From Truepera sp965215315 (GTDB lineage Bacteria > Deinococcota > Deinococci > Deinococcales > Trueperaceae), in contig CBDCDB010000008.1 in assembly GCA_965215315.1 (NCBI GenBank), forward strand, positions 868,001 to 932,000: DNA of 64,000 nucleotides, read 5' to 3'. The number at the start of each line of letters is the position of its first letter. Within the stretch, counting starts at the first letter, position 1. Of the stretch, positions 53,706-63,472 are shown piece after piece. The notes beneath the pieces were generated by a model. That model searched no databases. It had not been told where the DNA came from and worked only from the letters and a program-made list of their open reading frames with translations. The translations under genes were made by a program, and so were the position numbers.

Positions 53706-54131
53706 TTAATTATTCGTGAAGTCAGCGAGATAATGAAACATTGTTTGATTTGTCGTTAAGCCGCCTGCTGCAACCAAAGCGAAGTCAATCTTCGAGAGTT
53801 CGTCAATATGTTTCCATGCTACTGACCGAATGGTTTGCTGTTCGTCTGCAAGTTCAGGGTCATAGCCAGTTATCAAAACTCCCTCGTAGTTCGTAATCAA
53901 AAAGGTGTGGTGCAAATCGTTTTCAGCGTAGGCAATAGTGCTGATCTGACGAAGCTCGAGCGCGTCCAGCCCGCATTCTTCTTTTAACTCACGAACAGCT
54001 GCCTGCTCAGGAGTTTCACCACGTTCAATACCACCACCAGGTAAACACCAGTAATCACGGCCTTCATATATCTGATTGACCATAAGAACGTTCAGCCCGT
54101 CAACAAGCAAACATTGTGCCCTCACAGCCAA
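53706..54131 (-). CDS. Nudix hydrolase
   Basis: The protein has 141 residues with a complete Nudix box GGGIERGETPEQAAVRELKE followed by ECGL (G-x5-E-x7-RE-x-x-EE-x-G). It hydrolyses nucleoside diphosphates linked to another moiety; the substrate is unknown. No ATG fits; the start is the TTG at 54131 or a GTG two codons later. Confidence 0.85.
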   Translation of the reverse strand: MAVRAQCLLVDGLNVLMVNQIYEGRDYWCLPGGGIERGETPEQAAVRELKEECGLDALELRQISTIAYAENDLHHTFLITNYEGVLITGYDPELADEQQTIRSVAWKHIDELSKIDFALVAAGGLTTNQTMFHYLADFTNN

Positions 54132-54151
54132 AGAAGTTCATTCATGCAGAA

Positions 54152-55030
54152 CTAATCTTTCGTGACCGTCTCAGGTTCAGCCTCAGACTCGGTAAAGTCG
54201 GGGTTGGCCCGCACCTCGGGGGCGCGTTTGTACTTGCGGGTATCTACGTCTAGGCTCGAGAACCGCGCGTCACCCGCCCGCTCTTTCCAAATCCGCGCTT
54301 TGGCTGGAATTCCTAGACCGATGACGTGCGGCTCGAAGTCGCGGGTTACGAGCGCCATCGCGCCCATCATGCTGTCGTCGCTCAGCACCGTGCCAGCTAA
54401 AACCGTCGCGTGATACGCCACCCGCACGCCGCGCCCGATCACCGTTTCTTTCAGCGTTACGTTCGGCGACTCCAAAACGCTGTGCGTATGGCTGTAGACG
54501 TTCACATAGTCCGACAGGTTTACACCGTCGTGCAGCTTGACCCCGCCGATGTCGTCGATGAATACGTTTCTGTGAATGGATACGTCGCTACCGACCTCGA
54601 GGTTATACCCGACCGAAACCTCGACGTTTTGGAAGATATTGAGGTTTTGACCCACACGGGCAAAGATGCGCTCCGCCAGCATCCGCCGTAGCCGCAACCC
54701 GCTTTCGATAGATTGACCCAGCGGCGTCAGGTCGAGACTTTTCCAGAGCCAGAGGAGCGGTTTGACGTGGGCAAACCGTGCTTGGTCAGTGGCAGCGTAG
54801 CGCTCGGCCTCGAAAAGAATGTTACGCGGGTCGAGGGCGAAGGCGGCGGCGGGCGCATGCTCGGCGAGTTCGGCGTAGGGCGCGGCGTGCATAACCTGAG
54901 CGAGCGTGTCACGTACTGTTTCGCTACGGTCTAGCGCGGGGTCATCGAGCTGTTCGGCTAAATCGCCCAAAAATTGCGTCAAGAACGCCTCACCAGCGGG
55001 CGAGATACTGCGCGGAACTAACCAGGGCAT
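54152..55030 (-). CDS. Left-handed beta-helix acyltransferase
   Basis: The protein has 292 residues. After about 110 residues of helical N-terminus, hexapeptide repeats run from about 130 to 235 (VGYNLEVGSDVSIHRNVFID, GVNLSDYVNVYSHTHSVLES, AYHATVLAGTVLSDDSMMGA). The His in YSHTHS could be catalytic as in sugar O-acetyltransferases. Substrate unknown. Not obviously in an operon; the Nudix gene follows on the same strand after about 20 bases. Confidence 0.8.
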   Translation of the reverse strand: MPWLVPRSISPAGEAFLTQFLGDLAEQLDDPALDRSETVRDTLAQVMHAAPYAELAEHAPAAAFALDPRNILFEAERYAATDQARFAHVKPLLWLWKSLDLTPLGQSIESGLRLRRMLAERIFARVGQNLNIFQNVEVSVGYNLEVGSDVSIHRNVFIDDIGGVKLHDGVNLSDYVNVYSHTHSVLESPNVTLKETVIGRGVRVAYHATVLAGTVLSDDSMMGAMALVTRDFEPHVIGLGIPAKARIWKERAGDARFSSLDVDTRKYKRAPEVRANPDFTESEAEPETVTKD

Positions 55031-55126
55031 GGGGCGGCTTTCATAGCGTTAACCTTAGCTTTAGGGTTTTACGGGGCGCGTCGCCCAGCCTACGCGTGGT
55101 GAGATTACGACGTTTATAAATTTAGG

Positions 55127-55585
55127 TCAACCGGCTACTGTTTTGGAAATCTGGCGTAGATTAGGAGCTGACTCAGCCAAAGCGTTAAGAAAATCATCTT
55201 TGCGCTTAGGCGAAATGAGCGTAAACTTTTCTGTTTCGCCTTGCTTAAATCTAATTACGATTCGGTCTAGAGACAGCGCTAGAGCAGCGGCGGTGTTTCA
55301 GCTCGGCTCGGCAGACGTTACCGAACCCAGATAGATTTTCCGCCGAAGCAACAAGCCACTTTTAACGCGCAGTTCAGTAGAGCTAAGTTCGTAACGAATG
55401 GAAAAAAAGAACAGGAAAACTGCAACCAAGACTAGAACCAAGAGCATCAGCGTCTGTAGTGCGAGGCTAAGATTAGTGGACGCTAAAGCAAAGGCTTGAA
55501 AGACTCTCCAAACCAAAAAGGCTATAAGCAACTAGAAAAGAAGCGAAACCCACCAAGCTATTTTTGACGGATAGACTTCATTCAT
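55127..55585 (-). pseudogene. PH-like domain membrane protein (DUF1200/bPH_4) with two in-frame stops
   Basis: From the ATG at 55585 (AAGGAG at about 55595-55600) one frame covers 152 codons. It encodes MNEVYPSKIAWWVSLLF, a TAG, two membrane helices, then YELSSTELRVKSGLLLRRKI, a TGA after VTSAEPS, then NTAAALALSLDRIVIRFKQG and SPKRKDDFLNALAES to the TGA at 55127. This is the PF06713 layout (ISP-K-x2-FL near the end). Everything except the two stop codons is preserved, suggesting very recent inactivation. Confidence 0.75.
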
Positions 55586-55636
55586 CTTGCACCGCTCCTT
55601 AGTCAACTCGGATTTATGCCGCGCCGAGCTGACATT

Positions 55637-56266
55637 TCAAAGAAATCGCACCCCGGTTACGCCCAAGGTCGGGTCGTGCAACAGCCGTACCCGCTGGCCT
55701 AAAAGCTGCGAGGCGCGGCCCGCTTCGGCGTCGCCAGCGTCGTCTTGCGTGGGCGGCGCGAGCAAAACGGGCCTTTCAGTTAGGGCAACCGTCCCCTTAC
55801 CCACGGCGCGCGCCCAGAGCGCGTCAAATGACCAGTCGTCAACCCACATGTCTTTGAGCGCCAGGAGCGCCGGACGGCCCTTTGTGGCGACGCGTCCGGC
55901 TTCCTGGATTCCTAGCACGTTCGGGCGGCGTAGCCGGACGCGAGGCGGCAGTCCGCTAAGGCCGTCGTAAAAAAGGTCAACGAACTCGTCTAATAGAAAG
56001 TGTTGCCGTAAAAGCGCCTGCGCGGTTGGGGCGCGTTCCTCGAGGTCGTCCTCGTCGGGGTCACGCAAGTCGAGTCCGGAAAAGAGGGCGCTGAGCTGTG
56101 CGGGCAGGTTGTTCAGGCGGTAAAAGGTCTCTTCGGCGGCAGCGGGCACGACCCGGAGCGGCGCGAGCCGAACGCCGGACGCTGCAAGCTGCGCGAGCGC
56201 CTCCAGTTCGGGCGACGCGTTCTCAGCGGAGACGATATCGGTGATGGGAACAAGAGAAACGGACAC
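55637..56266 (-). CDS. Hypothetical protein
   Basis: The product has 209 residues from a GTG at 56266 (VSVSLVPITDIVSAENASPE). Soluble, acidic centre (LDLRDPDEDDLEERAPTAQA). No family recognised. Monocistronic. Confidence 0.6.
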   Translation of the reverse strand: MSVSLVPITDIVSAENASPELEALAQLAASGVRLAPLRVVPAAAEETFYRLNNLPAQLSALFSGLDLRDPDEDDLEERAPTAQALLRQHFLLDEFVDLFYDGLSGLPPRVRLRRPNVLGIQEAGRVATKGRPALLALKDMWVDDWSFDALWARAVGKGTVALTERPVLLAPPTQDDAGDAEAGRASQLLGQRVRLLHDPTLGVTGVRFL

Positions 56267-56371
56267 GGCTCAACTATAACGGACACGGCTAGAGCACCAA
56301 CGGGTAGATCTGTTACTGACGTGTTCGTTGCGCTCATGGGGTTGTCCAACAGGCCATGTTAAAGTTCTGGC

Positions 56372-57709
56372 ATGGTACGTTCCCGTCCGCGCCGCGGCAA
56401 CCCGCTCCGAATTCTTCTGGCGCTCGCCCTGCTGCTTGCTTTTGCCGGGTTTATCGTCCTGCTCGGTACCAGCTACGCGCAGGTCGGTGAGGTCATCGTT
56501 CCTGATGTCGTCGGTGAAAACGCCAGGGACGCAGGCCAAACGCTGCGAACCTTGGGGTTTGAGGTCTCAACGTACCCGGACAGCACTCGGCAAGCGCCCC
56601 CTGAAAGCGTGACGAGTCAGACCCCGGCGGCGGGCGCTTCGGTGCGCCGTGGGCGCGGCGTCGCGCTCGGCGTCAGTACGGCGGCCCAAACCAGTGTGCC
56701 GAGGCTCGTAGGTTTGGGCCGGGGTGAGGCTGAGGCAGCGTTGGAGGATGCAGGCTTAGACCTCTCGAATCTCGCCTTTCGGAACGCGCCGCAACCTGAA
56801 GGAACGGTCTTGTTCCAGAGACCCGCTGGCGGCAGCACGCTACAAACGACCAAACCCGTACAACTTACCCTGAGCTTGGGACCGAAAGCGCAGCTCGTCC
56901 CCCTCCCACGCGTCGTCGGTAAACGTCTGGACGTCGCCGAAAAGCAGCTGAACAAGCTCGGTTTTCGCCAGGTCGTCACGGTTCCAACGCGGCTCGGGCC
57001 ACCGGGAGTTACGGCGCAAACGCCTAAAGCCGGGGTCAAAGCGCGTGTCAGTGCGCCGGTCACGCTCTACTACACCGTGACCAACCAGCAGGTCGTGCCA
57101 GTACCGCCTGTGCGCGGGCTGAACTTAGAACGCGCCGCCGAACGCCTGCAAGCTGCGGGGCTCCGCGTAGGCCAAGTCGTCACCGACCCCTTTGACCCCA
57201 CCAAACCTCGAGGCGTCAGCACCGTGTTGCCAAAGGCGTATACCCTCTGGGACACCGCCGTCGAACTTCACACGAACGGCGACGCAGGGTCTTACGAGGC
57301 GCAGGCCCCTGCGTTGCCGCCGGTAAGAACGGGCACAGGGCAGCGTGAGGGACAGGTAAGAACAGGCCAGAGTGTAGACCAGAGTGTAGACCAGAGTGTA
57401 GGCCAAACAGCAACTGGTCAAGGGAGAGGACAGGCGGAAACAGGCCAAAATCTCTTCCCCAACCTTCCGGCGACCGGCGGACGTGCGATTCCTATCGCCT
57501 ACGACCCGGCGAACTATTCGTTTTTGCAGGGTCGGGCGTATGTGTTCAAGGTCGAAGTCACCGACGCTGAAGGAACCCGCGTTGCGTTGGAGCGGGCGAT
57601 GGGGCCGGACGAAGCGGTTGACGACACCGTAACCGTTTACGGCGAGACCGAACTGCGGATGTACATCGACGGTCAGATTGTGCTGGCGTACAACCCGCCT
57701 AACCCATAG
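56372..57709 (+). CDS. Membrane-anchored protein with PASTA repeats
   Basis: The protein has 445 residues. A basic N-terminus and one membrane helix (LLALALLLAFAGFIVLLGTS) precede four PASTA domains: EVIVPDVVGENARDAGQTLR, VPRLVGLGRGEAEAALEDAG, LPRVVGKRLDVAEKQLNKLG and VPPVRGLNLERAAERLQAAG. PASTA binds muropeptides, but the usual kinase domain is absent, so it is a cell-wall sensor or scaffold. A Gln/Gly-rich linker includes a threefold 12-base DNA repeat (57370-57405, QSVDQSVDQSVGQ). A C-terminal beta domain (about 375-445) may be RhbP-like (VFKVEVTDAEGTRVALER). Confidence 0.8.
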   Translation: MVRSRPRRGNPLRILLALALLLAFAGFIVLLGTSYAQVGEVIVPDVVGENARDAGQTLRTLGFEVSTYPDSTRQAPPESVTSQTPAAGASVRRGRGVALGVSTAAQTSVPRLVGLGRGEAEAALEDAGLDLSNLAFRNAPQPEGTVLFQRPAGGSTLQTTKPVQLTLSLGPKAQLVPLPRVVGKRLDVAEKQLNKLGFRQVVTVPTRLGPPGVTAQTPKAGVKARVSAPVTLYYTVTNQQVVPVPPVRGLNLERAAERLQAAGLRVGQVVTDPFDPTKPRGVSTVLPKAYTLWDTAVELHTNGDAGSYEAQAPALPPVRTGTGQREGQVRTGQSVDQSVDQSVGQTATGQGRGQAETGQNLFPNLPATGGRAIPIAYDPANYSFLQGRAYVFKVEVTDAEGTRVALERAMGPDEAVDDTVTVYGETELRMYIDGQIVLAYNPPNP

Positions 57710-57961
57710 CTGATTGACCCTCCAAGCCGGAGGTGTTTGCAGCGCAAGATGTAAAAGCTAGCATTTCCAAGAAAGACCGCACCAAGTATCGTCTTAGAGT
57801 GTGCGTGCTGGTCAGCAAAACTCAAACTAGGCGCGTTGTTGACCAGACAATACCTGCTGAGAAGCAAGAGGGAGCAAGGCGTACCAAAGTGGCAAGCAGC
57901 CGAACAGGTCGTGTCTCTCGTATACTTAAGAGGTAGTAACAAAAGCGAAAGGCAACACAAC
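57710..57961. other. Intergenic region containing MITE copy H
   Basis: About 250 bases; copy H fills 57759-57859. No gene. Confidence 0.4.
57759..57859 (-). repeat. MITE copy H (101-bp form)
   Basis: Read leftward from 57859: CAGCAGGTATTGTCTGGTC, core CCAGCACGCACACTC, end GGAAATGCTA. No TA flanks remain. Confidence 0.8.
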
Positions 57962-58762
57962 CTAAAAGAGCGCGTCGGGTAGAGAGAGCACCCCGAGCAG
58001 CTGCGCCGCTACGGCTATCGCTACGGCTTGCGGGCTTTTACCGGGGACGTTCGGCAGACCGATAGGTGTGGTTACGCGGCTCAGGTCGGTTTCGCTCAGG
58101 CCGGTTTGGAGCAGTTCACGGCGAAAATGCGTCCATTTACTCGCCGAACCGATCAGGCCGATAAAACCGAAGGTGTCGGTGCGGAGGGCACGCTCGAGCA
58201 CCGCCACATCCTCCGCGTGGTCGTGGGTCAGAATGAGCAGATGGGCGCGTCTAGGCAGCGTGTCTAACGCGCTTTCAGGAACCGGCGCGTGGTGCGTCGT
58301 CACTGAAGCGGTGAGCGGTGTAGGCAGGGGACGCTTCAGGGCGTCGGGCCTCGAGTCCACCAGCTGCAGCTCTAAGGGCAGCGTCCCCAAAACCTGCACG
58401 AGCGCCCAACCGACGTGTCCGGCTCCGAAGATAGCAACCGTCGGGCGTTCGGGATAGTGAGGCTCCAAAAGTAGCGTCACCTCTCCCCCGCAACACTGCA
58501 CGCCGTACTCGCCACTTTTTAGACTGAGGGTTTGCGTCAGCAGTTCGGGCGTTGTGACATGTTCAGCCAAGCGTTTGCGGGCGTAGGTGAGGGTGTGGGC
58601 CTCGAGGTTCCCCCCACCTATACTGCCCCAGACACTTCCAGTACTGACGACCATTTTGCACCCCGCACCGCGCGGGGCGTGACCCCTGACCTGGGCAATT
58701 GTCACGAGAACAAACGGCGTCCCGGATTTGTGCAGACGCGCAACAGCGGCGAGCCAGCTCAA
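57962..58762 (-). CDS. xdhC: XdhC-family molybdenum cofactor chaperone
   Basis: The protein has 266 residues. The N-terminal XdhC/CoxI module shows VLVTIAQVRGHAPRGAGCKM and GSIGGGNLEAHTLTYARKRL; the C-terminal Rossmann domain shows VAIFGAGHVGWALVQVLGTL and LIGSASKWTHFRRELLQTGL. XdhC binds molybdenum cofactor, promotes its sulfuration and delivers it to XdhB. Last gene of xdhABC, 18 bases after xdhB. Confidence 0.92.
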   Translation of the reverse strand: MSWLAAVARLHKSGTPFVLVTIAQVRGHAPRGAGCKMVVSTGSVWGSIGGGNLEAHTLTYARKRLAEHVTTPELLTQTLSLKSGEYGVQCCGGEVTLLLEPHYPERPTVAIFGAGHVGWALVQVLGTLPLELQLVDSRPDALKRPLPTPLTASVTTHHAPVPESALDTLPRRAHLLILTHDHAEDVAVLERALRTDTFGFIGLIGSASKWTHFRRELLQTGLSETDLSRVTTPIGLPNVPGKSPQAVAIAVAAQLLGVLSLPDALF

Positions 58763-58780
58763 AAAACCGGTATCCCCGAG

Positions 58781-61111
58781 CTAGTCACCGGAAACGAGTT
58801 CCGGCAGCGGCACCCTTACGGCGTCAACTGCCCAAAGAATCGCTTCAGGCGTCGCGGGTGAGGCTAGTTCAAAGCTCGCCTTTGTAGAGAGCTTTGTAGA
58901 GAACGCAGCAGTAGCGTCACGAATAGCCTCGCGAACACTTAAGGCGAGCATAAAAGGCGGTTCCCCGACCGCTTTGCTGCCGTAAATCACGCCGTCCTGC
59001 GCGGCCCTGGGCAACAGCGTCACGTGAAAAGCGTCGGGTACGTCGGCAATCGTCGGGATTTTGTAGACGCTCGGCGCGTTTGTCACAAAGCGTCCAGCGT
59101 CGTCCCAGAGCGCTTCTTCCATCGTCAGCCAACCCAAACCTTGTACAAACCCGCCTTCAATCTGCCCCTGGTCAACGAGTGGATTGAGCGAGGTTCCGGC
59201 GTCCTCGACGATATCGACGCGGCGTAAACGGAACTGTCCGGTAAAGCCGTCCACCTCGACCTCGCTGACCGCTGCGCCGTAAGCGAAGTAGTGAAAGGGC
59301 CGCCCTTTGCCCGTCTGCGAGTCGAAGTGCAGGTTTGGGGTGCGGTAGAAGCCGGTAGCGAAGAGCGGGATTTGCTCCAGGTACGCCCGCCGCACTACGT
59401 CGGTAAAGAGCAAGCGTCTGTCCGGCTTTATAGGTGAAGCAACCTCACCGTTTTCAAACGTAAGGGATTCGGTTGTGGGAAGCTCGAGCAACCCCGCTGC
59501 GACCCCCGCAAGCCGTTCTTTAAGCGTTTCACACGCCGCCCGAACAGCCTGCCCGTTGAGGTCTGAACCGCTGCTCGCCGCCGTTGGTGAGGTATTAGGA
59601 ATCTTGTCGGTCGTCGTCGGCATCGCCCGAAACTGCGCCAGCGGGACGCCGAGCGTGGTGGCGGCAACTTGCAACATCTTCGTATAAAGTCCCTGCCCCA
59701 TTTCAGTACCGCCGTGGTTGAGCTGCACGCTGCCATCTTGATAGATGAGTACGAGCGCCCCGGCCTGGTTCATCGGGGTGTTGGTAAACGAGATGCCAAA
59801 CTTAACGGGCGTGACGGCGAGGCCACGTTTACGGTGAGGGTGTGTGGCATTAAACGCAGCGGTAGCAGTTTTACGCGCCGTAAAATCCGACTTATCCAGA
59901 ACTTCGTGCCAGACCCGTTCCAACCGGTTATCTGTAATCTCCTGACCGTAGTGCGTGGTCGCGGTCTCCCCTGCGCCCCGGTAAAAGTTGCGTTCGCGTA
60001 TACGCTCAGGTGGAAGCCCCAAATATTGAGCGACCCTCGCCACTATCTCTTCGATAAAGAGCATCCCCTGGGGCCCGCCAAACCCGCGAAACGCCGTCTG
60101 CGAGACCTTGTTCGTTTTGCAAACGCGGCCCGTAACGTGCATATTAGGGATGAAGTACGCGTTGTCCACGTGAAACAGGGCGCGGCCCATGACCGGGAGT
60201 GAAAGGTCTGAGGAGAAACCCCCGTCGCTGTACAACTCGAGCCTCACCCCCGCCAATGTCCCCTCGTCTGAGAACCCGACCTCGTAGCGTCCCCAAAACG
60301 GGTGCCGTTTACCCGACAACACCATGTCGTGTTCACGCCGGAGCCGTACCCGCACGGGTCGCCCGGTCACACGTGCGCCGAGCGCCGCGAGCGCCGCGTA
60401 AGGAGCTGCCTGCGACTCCTTGCCGCCGAAACCGCCGCCCATCCGCAAACACGTCACCGTGACCTGGTGCGCGGGGACGCCCAAGACGTTGGCGACGACG
60501 CCTTGCGTCTCACTCGGATGCTGCGTCGAACTCGTGACGTGAACGGTACCGTCCGGGTCGGGAACGGCCCAGCTGACGTGGGTCTCCAAGTAAAAATGGT
60601 CTTGACCACCGACCGAAAGTTCACCCCTGAGACGGTTTTCAGCACAGTGTAACGCTGCGTTTACGTCACCTCGCAAAAGCTTCTGTTCAGGCTCGTGAAA
60701 ACTCTCTTGGGCAATCGCAGCTTGAAGAGTTAAAAGAGGTGTCAGCGGTTCGTAAGATACTTGAACCTGTGCAGCCCCGGCCCTCGCCGCCGCATCATCC
60801 TCAGCCAAAACCCAGGCGACGGCTTGACTGTGAAACAGCACCTCATGTTCGGGCAACAGGGGTTCGTCGCCTTTGTGGGCGCTCGAGTCGTTTTCACCCG
60901 GTACGTCGCGGTGGGTCAGGACGTGAACGACGCCGGGAACCTCCAAGGCGGAAGCGGGCTCTAAAGCTATAATTCGTGCGTGGGCGTGCTTTGCTAACAC
61001 CGGCCACGCGCTGAGCATCCCCGTAAAACGCGGCTGGTCGTCGGTGTAACGGGCCGTCCCCTGAACGTGCGCGGCGGCGCTCTCGTGCGGGAGGGGTTTA
61101 CCGACGCTCAC
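58781..61111 (-). CDS. xdhB: Xanthine dehydrogenase, molybdopterin-binding subunit
   Basis: The protein has 776 residues, the normal XdhB length. Features include TARYTDDQPRFTGMLSAWPV at the start, MGGGFGGKESQAAPYAALAA (molybdopterin contact), AFRGFGGPQGMLFIEEIVAR (Arg for purine binding), and AVGEPPFMLALSVREAI with the catalytic Glu of GE. It oxidises hypoxanthine and xanthine to urate. It overlaps xdhA by four bases. Confidence 0.95.
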   Translation of the reverse strand: MSVGKPLPHESAAAHVQGTARYTDDQPRFTGMLSAWPVLAKHAHARIIALEPASALEVPGVVHVLTHRDVPGENDSSAHKGDEPLLPEHEVLFHSQAVAWVLAEDDAAARAGAAQVQVSYEPLTPLLTLQAAIAQESFHEPEQKLLRGDVNAALHCAENRLRGELSVGGQDHFYLETHVSWAVPDPDGTVHVTSSTQHPSETQGVVANVLGVPAHQVTVTCLRMGGGFGGKESQAAPYAALAALGARVTGRPVRVRLRREHDMVLSGKRHPFWGRYEVGFSDEGTLAGVRLELYSDGGFSSDLSLPVMGRALFHVDNAYFIPNMHVTGRVCKTNKVSQTAFRGFGGPQGMLFIEEIVARVAQYLGLPPERIRERNFYRGAGETATTHYGQEITDNRLERVWHEVLDKSDFTARKTATAAFNATHPHRKRGLAVTPVKFGISFTNTPMNQAGALVLIYQDGSVQLNHGGTEMGQGLYTKMLQVAATTLGVPLAQFRAMPTTTDKIPNTSPTAASSGSDLNGQAVRAACETLKERLAGVAAGLLELPTTESLTFENGEVASPIKPDRRLLFTDVVRRAYLEQIPLFATGFYRTPNLHFDSQTGKGRPFHYFAYGAAVSEVEVDGFTGQFRLRRVDIVEDAGTSLNPLVDQGQIEGGFVQGLGWLTMEEALWDDAGRFVTNAPSVYKIPTIADVPDAFHVTLLPRAAQDGVIYGSKAVGEPPFMLALSVREAIRDATAAFSTKLSTKASFELASPATPEAILWAVDAVRVPLPELVSGD

Positions 61112-62478
61112 GCGGCGACCTCGGCGGGGCTGGAATACTCGTAAAAGAACTTCTCGAACAAGTTACCGACCAAAGCGCGGCGATACTCGGCGCTGCCGCG
61201 CAGGTCGCTCAGCGGCGTAAAAAGGGTGCGGAGGCGGGCGGCAGCCTCGGACGCGGTGCGTTCATTCCAGGGTTTGCCCCGTAAAAACGTTTCGACTTCG
61301 TAGGCGCGGGTAGGCGTCGCGGCGACGCCGCCGTAAGCCAGCCGCGCCGAGCTGACCGTATCACCTGAAAGCTCTAAGCTAAACGCCGCCGCCACCGTCG
61401 AGATATCGTCTGCGCCGCGTTTGCCGACTTTATAGACGGCCTCCAGTCTCCCTGTTTGAGTGGGAACCGTAACGGACGCTATAAGCTCACCCGGACGCTG
61501 CACCGTTGTCCGGTAGCCCGTAAAAAACTCGTCCAGCGGCAGGGTGCGTTCGCCCTCAGCCGATAGGAGCGTCAGCGAGGCGTCGCACGCAAGCAGTACC
61601 GGCGCGAGGTCGCCGACCGGCGAGGCGGTAGCCAAATTGCCGCCCAGCGTCGCGCGGTTGCGGATTTGCCGCGCCGCAAAATTTTGGAGCATCGTCTCTA
61701 TGAGTGGGACACGGCCCCCGAGTTGGGTCTCGAGTTCACTAAGCGTCAACGCACTTCCCAATCTGAGACCTGTTTCGGTCTCTTCAAAATGCCGGAGTTC
61801 GGGGATATGCTCTACAGAAATCAACACCGGATAGTGCCGCCCCAATTTATTGAGTTCGACGCCGACGTCCGTTCCCCCGGCGATAAGTTTTGCTTCGGGG
61901 TGCGCGGCAAGTAGAGAGAGCGCTTCTTGAAGCGACGTAGGCTGAAAAAAATGCTCTTCCCCAACGCGGTAGTGAGCAGGCGTAGAGTTTTCACGCACAG
62001 GGAAAAAGTCAGCCGCAGGAGCCTCGTTTAGACTGTGCGCCGCCTCGCGGATAGGCCGGTAGCCGGTGCAGCGGCAGAGGTTGCCCTCTAACACCGCGTC
62101 GCCGGTCTCTCCCGAAACCTGCGCCGCAAAAAGACTCATAACAAATCCCGGTGTACAAAAGCCGCACTGTGACCCGCCCGCCGCCGCGAGCGCCGCCTGA
62201 ACCGGATGAAGCACCCCGTTTTGAGCCAGACCCGAGGCCGTGACAACTTCTTGACCCGCAACTGCTGCGAGTGGGACAAGGCAGCTGTTGACCGCCTTGA
62301 ACGACCCTTCACCCCGAACCGCAACCGTACACGCGCCGCAGTCGCCCTCAGCACAGCCCTCTTTAACACCGACGTGTCCCGATGAGCGCAGGTGGTCGAG
62401 GAGTAATCTCGAGGGGGACACCGACGTTATCCGCTCCGCCTTACCGTCTATCCAAAGCTCCATCCCTGATTTTGTCAC
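61108..62478 (-). CDS. xdhA: Xanthine dehydrogenase, iron-sulfur/FAD subunit
   Basis: The protein has 456 residues. [2Fe-2S] cluster motifs CAEGDCGACTVAV, then CGFCTPGFVMSL and CRCTGYRPI lie in the first 165 residues; the FAD domain (AKLIAGGTDVGVELNKLGRH) follows. The GTG at 62478 has AGGAGG five bases upstream. First gene of xdhABC. Confidence 0.95.
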   Translation of the reverse strand: MTKSGMELWIDGKAERITSVSPSRLLLDHLRSSGHVGVKEGCAEGDCGACTVAVRGEGSFKAVNSCLVPLAAVAGQEVVTASGLAQNGVLHPVQAALAAAGGSQCGFCTPGFVMSLFAAQVSGETGDAVLEGNLCRCTGYRPIREAAHSLNEAPAADFFPVRENSTPAHYRVGEEHFFQPTSLQEALSLLAAHPEAKLIAGGTDVGVELNKLGRHYPVLISVEHIPELRHFEETETGLRLGSALTLSELETQLGGRVPLIETMLQNFAARQIRNRATLGGNLATASPVGDLAPVLLACDASLTLLSAEGERTLPLDEFFTGYRTTVQRPGELIASVTVPTQTGRLEAVYKVGKRGADDISTVAAAFSLELSGDTVSSARLAYGGVAATPTRAYEVETFLRGKPWNERTASEAAARLRTLFTPLSDLRGSAEYRRALVGNLFEKFFYEYSSPAEVAA

Positions 62479-62591
62479 AGCGTCCTCCTATAACGTTTCA
62501 TTGTGCCCTTTTGGGGTCAACTTGTGCAAGGACGTACGGCCCAAAACGTCAGGTGTGTTGCTGAAACTGCAGAAGTCAGTACGAGCTACGT

Positions 62592-63452
62592 TCACCTAGA
62601 ATTCGGCAGAAGGGCACGCAAGTCTCGAGCAATCTCAGCGACACCCGGATACCGCTCTCGTTTGTCAGCCGCTAGACATCTTTCTAAAATGCTCTCCAAC
62701 GCACCGAAAGGTTCGCACCCTACGCTGGAAAATGTGCTGCGGTGGCCTAAAGCAATACGCTTACGCTTTGCCGCAAAGTCGAGGTTCATCCCTTCACTGC
62801 CGTAATCGGCACTCAGGTGTCCGGTATAGAGAAAAAATACGACCGAAGCGAGCGAGTACAGCTCTGCTTGTGCGTCGTAGCGAACGGTTGAACTTCCCAG
62901 TAGCTGTTGCTGACATTCCGGCGCACTAAAGTGAACCAGTGCGCCGGGATAGTTGAAACGTTCGTCCATGCGGTGCGTCAAAGCGAAGTCGAGAAGATGG
63001 ATGGTGTTATCTACCGTCCTAAAATGGTTGGGTTGCAAATCGCCGTGCAGATAACCCAAAGCGTGAAGGTCGGCTACTTTTGAGGCCATCCGAGCAAAGA
63101 GCCTGAGGAGTTCCGGTTTGGCGTCCGCGCCCAGATCATCACGCAACTCTTTGACGCGGCGGTAGACGCTCTGACCCGTCACCCAACGCAGCAGCAGCCA
63201 CGAAACGCCTTTATAGGTGCCGCTGTCAAAATACCTTTGGGTAAACCCACCAAGTTCTCTCGAAACAACCGCTTCTCGAGCGACGGACGTTTGAATATCG
63301 GTAGCGACCTTTAGGCCAAAATGCTCGTCACCCGCCAGCAGCTTGAGCATTTTAGCGCCGCGACGGTTACTTATCTCCGTTTCCAGTTGCAGCGGAAGGT
63401 CAATACATTCTGAAACGTACCTGATAAGCCGTTGGTCAAAAGGTGTGCCCAT
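62592..63452 (-). CDS. Protein kinase-like protein
   Basis: The protein has 286 residues with a Hanks-type kinase fold. Probable ATP Lys is in EHFGLKVATD; catalytic loop YLHGDLQPNH (HGD-x3-N variant) and LLDFALTHRM replace HRDxxxxN and DFG; APECQQQLLG matches the APE motif. It could be an atypical Ser/Thr kinase. It is located just upstream of xdhABC on the same strand with about 110 bases between, so it may be unrelated. AAGGA lies nine bases before the ATG. Confidence 0.75.
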   Translation of the reverse strand: MGTPFDQRLIRYVSECIDLPLQLETEISNRRGAKMLKLLAGDEHFGLKVATDIQTSVAREAVVSRELGGFTQRYFDSGTYKGVSWLLLRWVTGQSVYRRVKELRDDLGADAKPELLRLFARMASKVADLHALGYLHGDLQPNHFRTVDNTIHLLDFALTHRMDERFNYPGALVHFSAPECQQQLLGSSTVRYDAQAELYSLASVVFFLYTGHLSADYGSEGMNLDFAAKRKRIALGHRSTFSSVGCEPFGALESILERCLAADKRERYPGVAEIARDLRALLPNSR

Positions 63453-63472
63453 AAAACGTAGTCCTTAACAAA

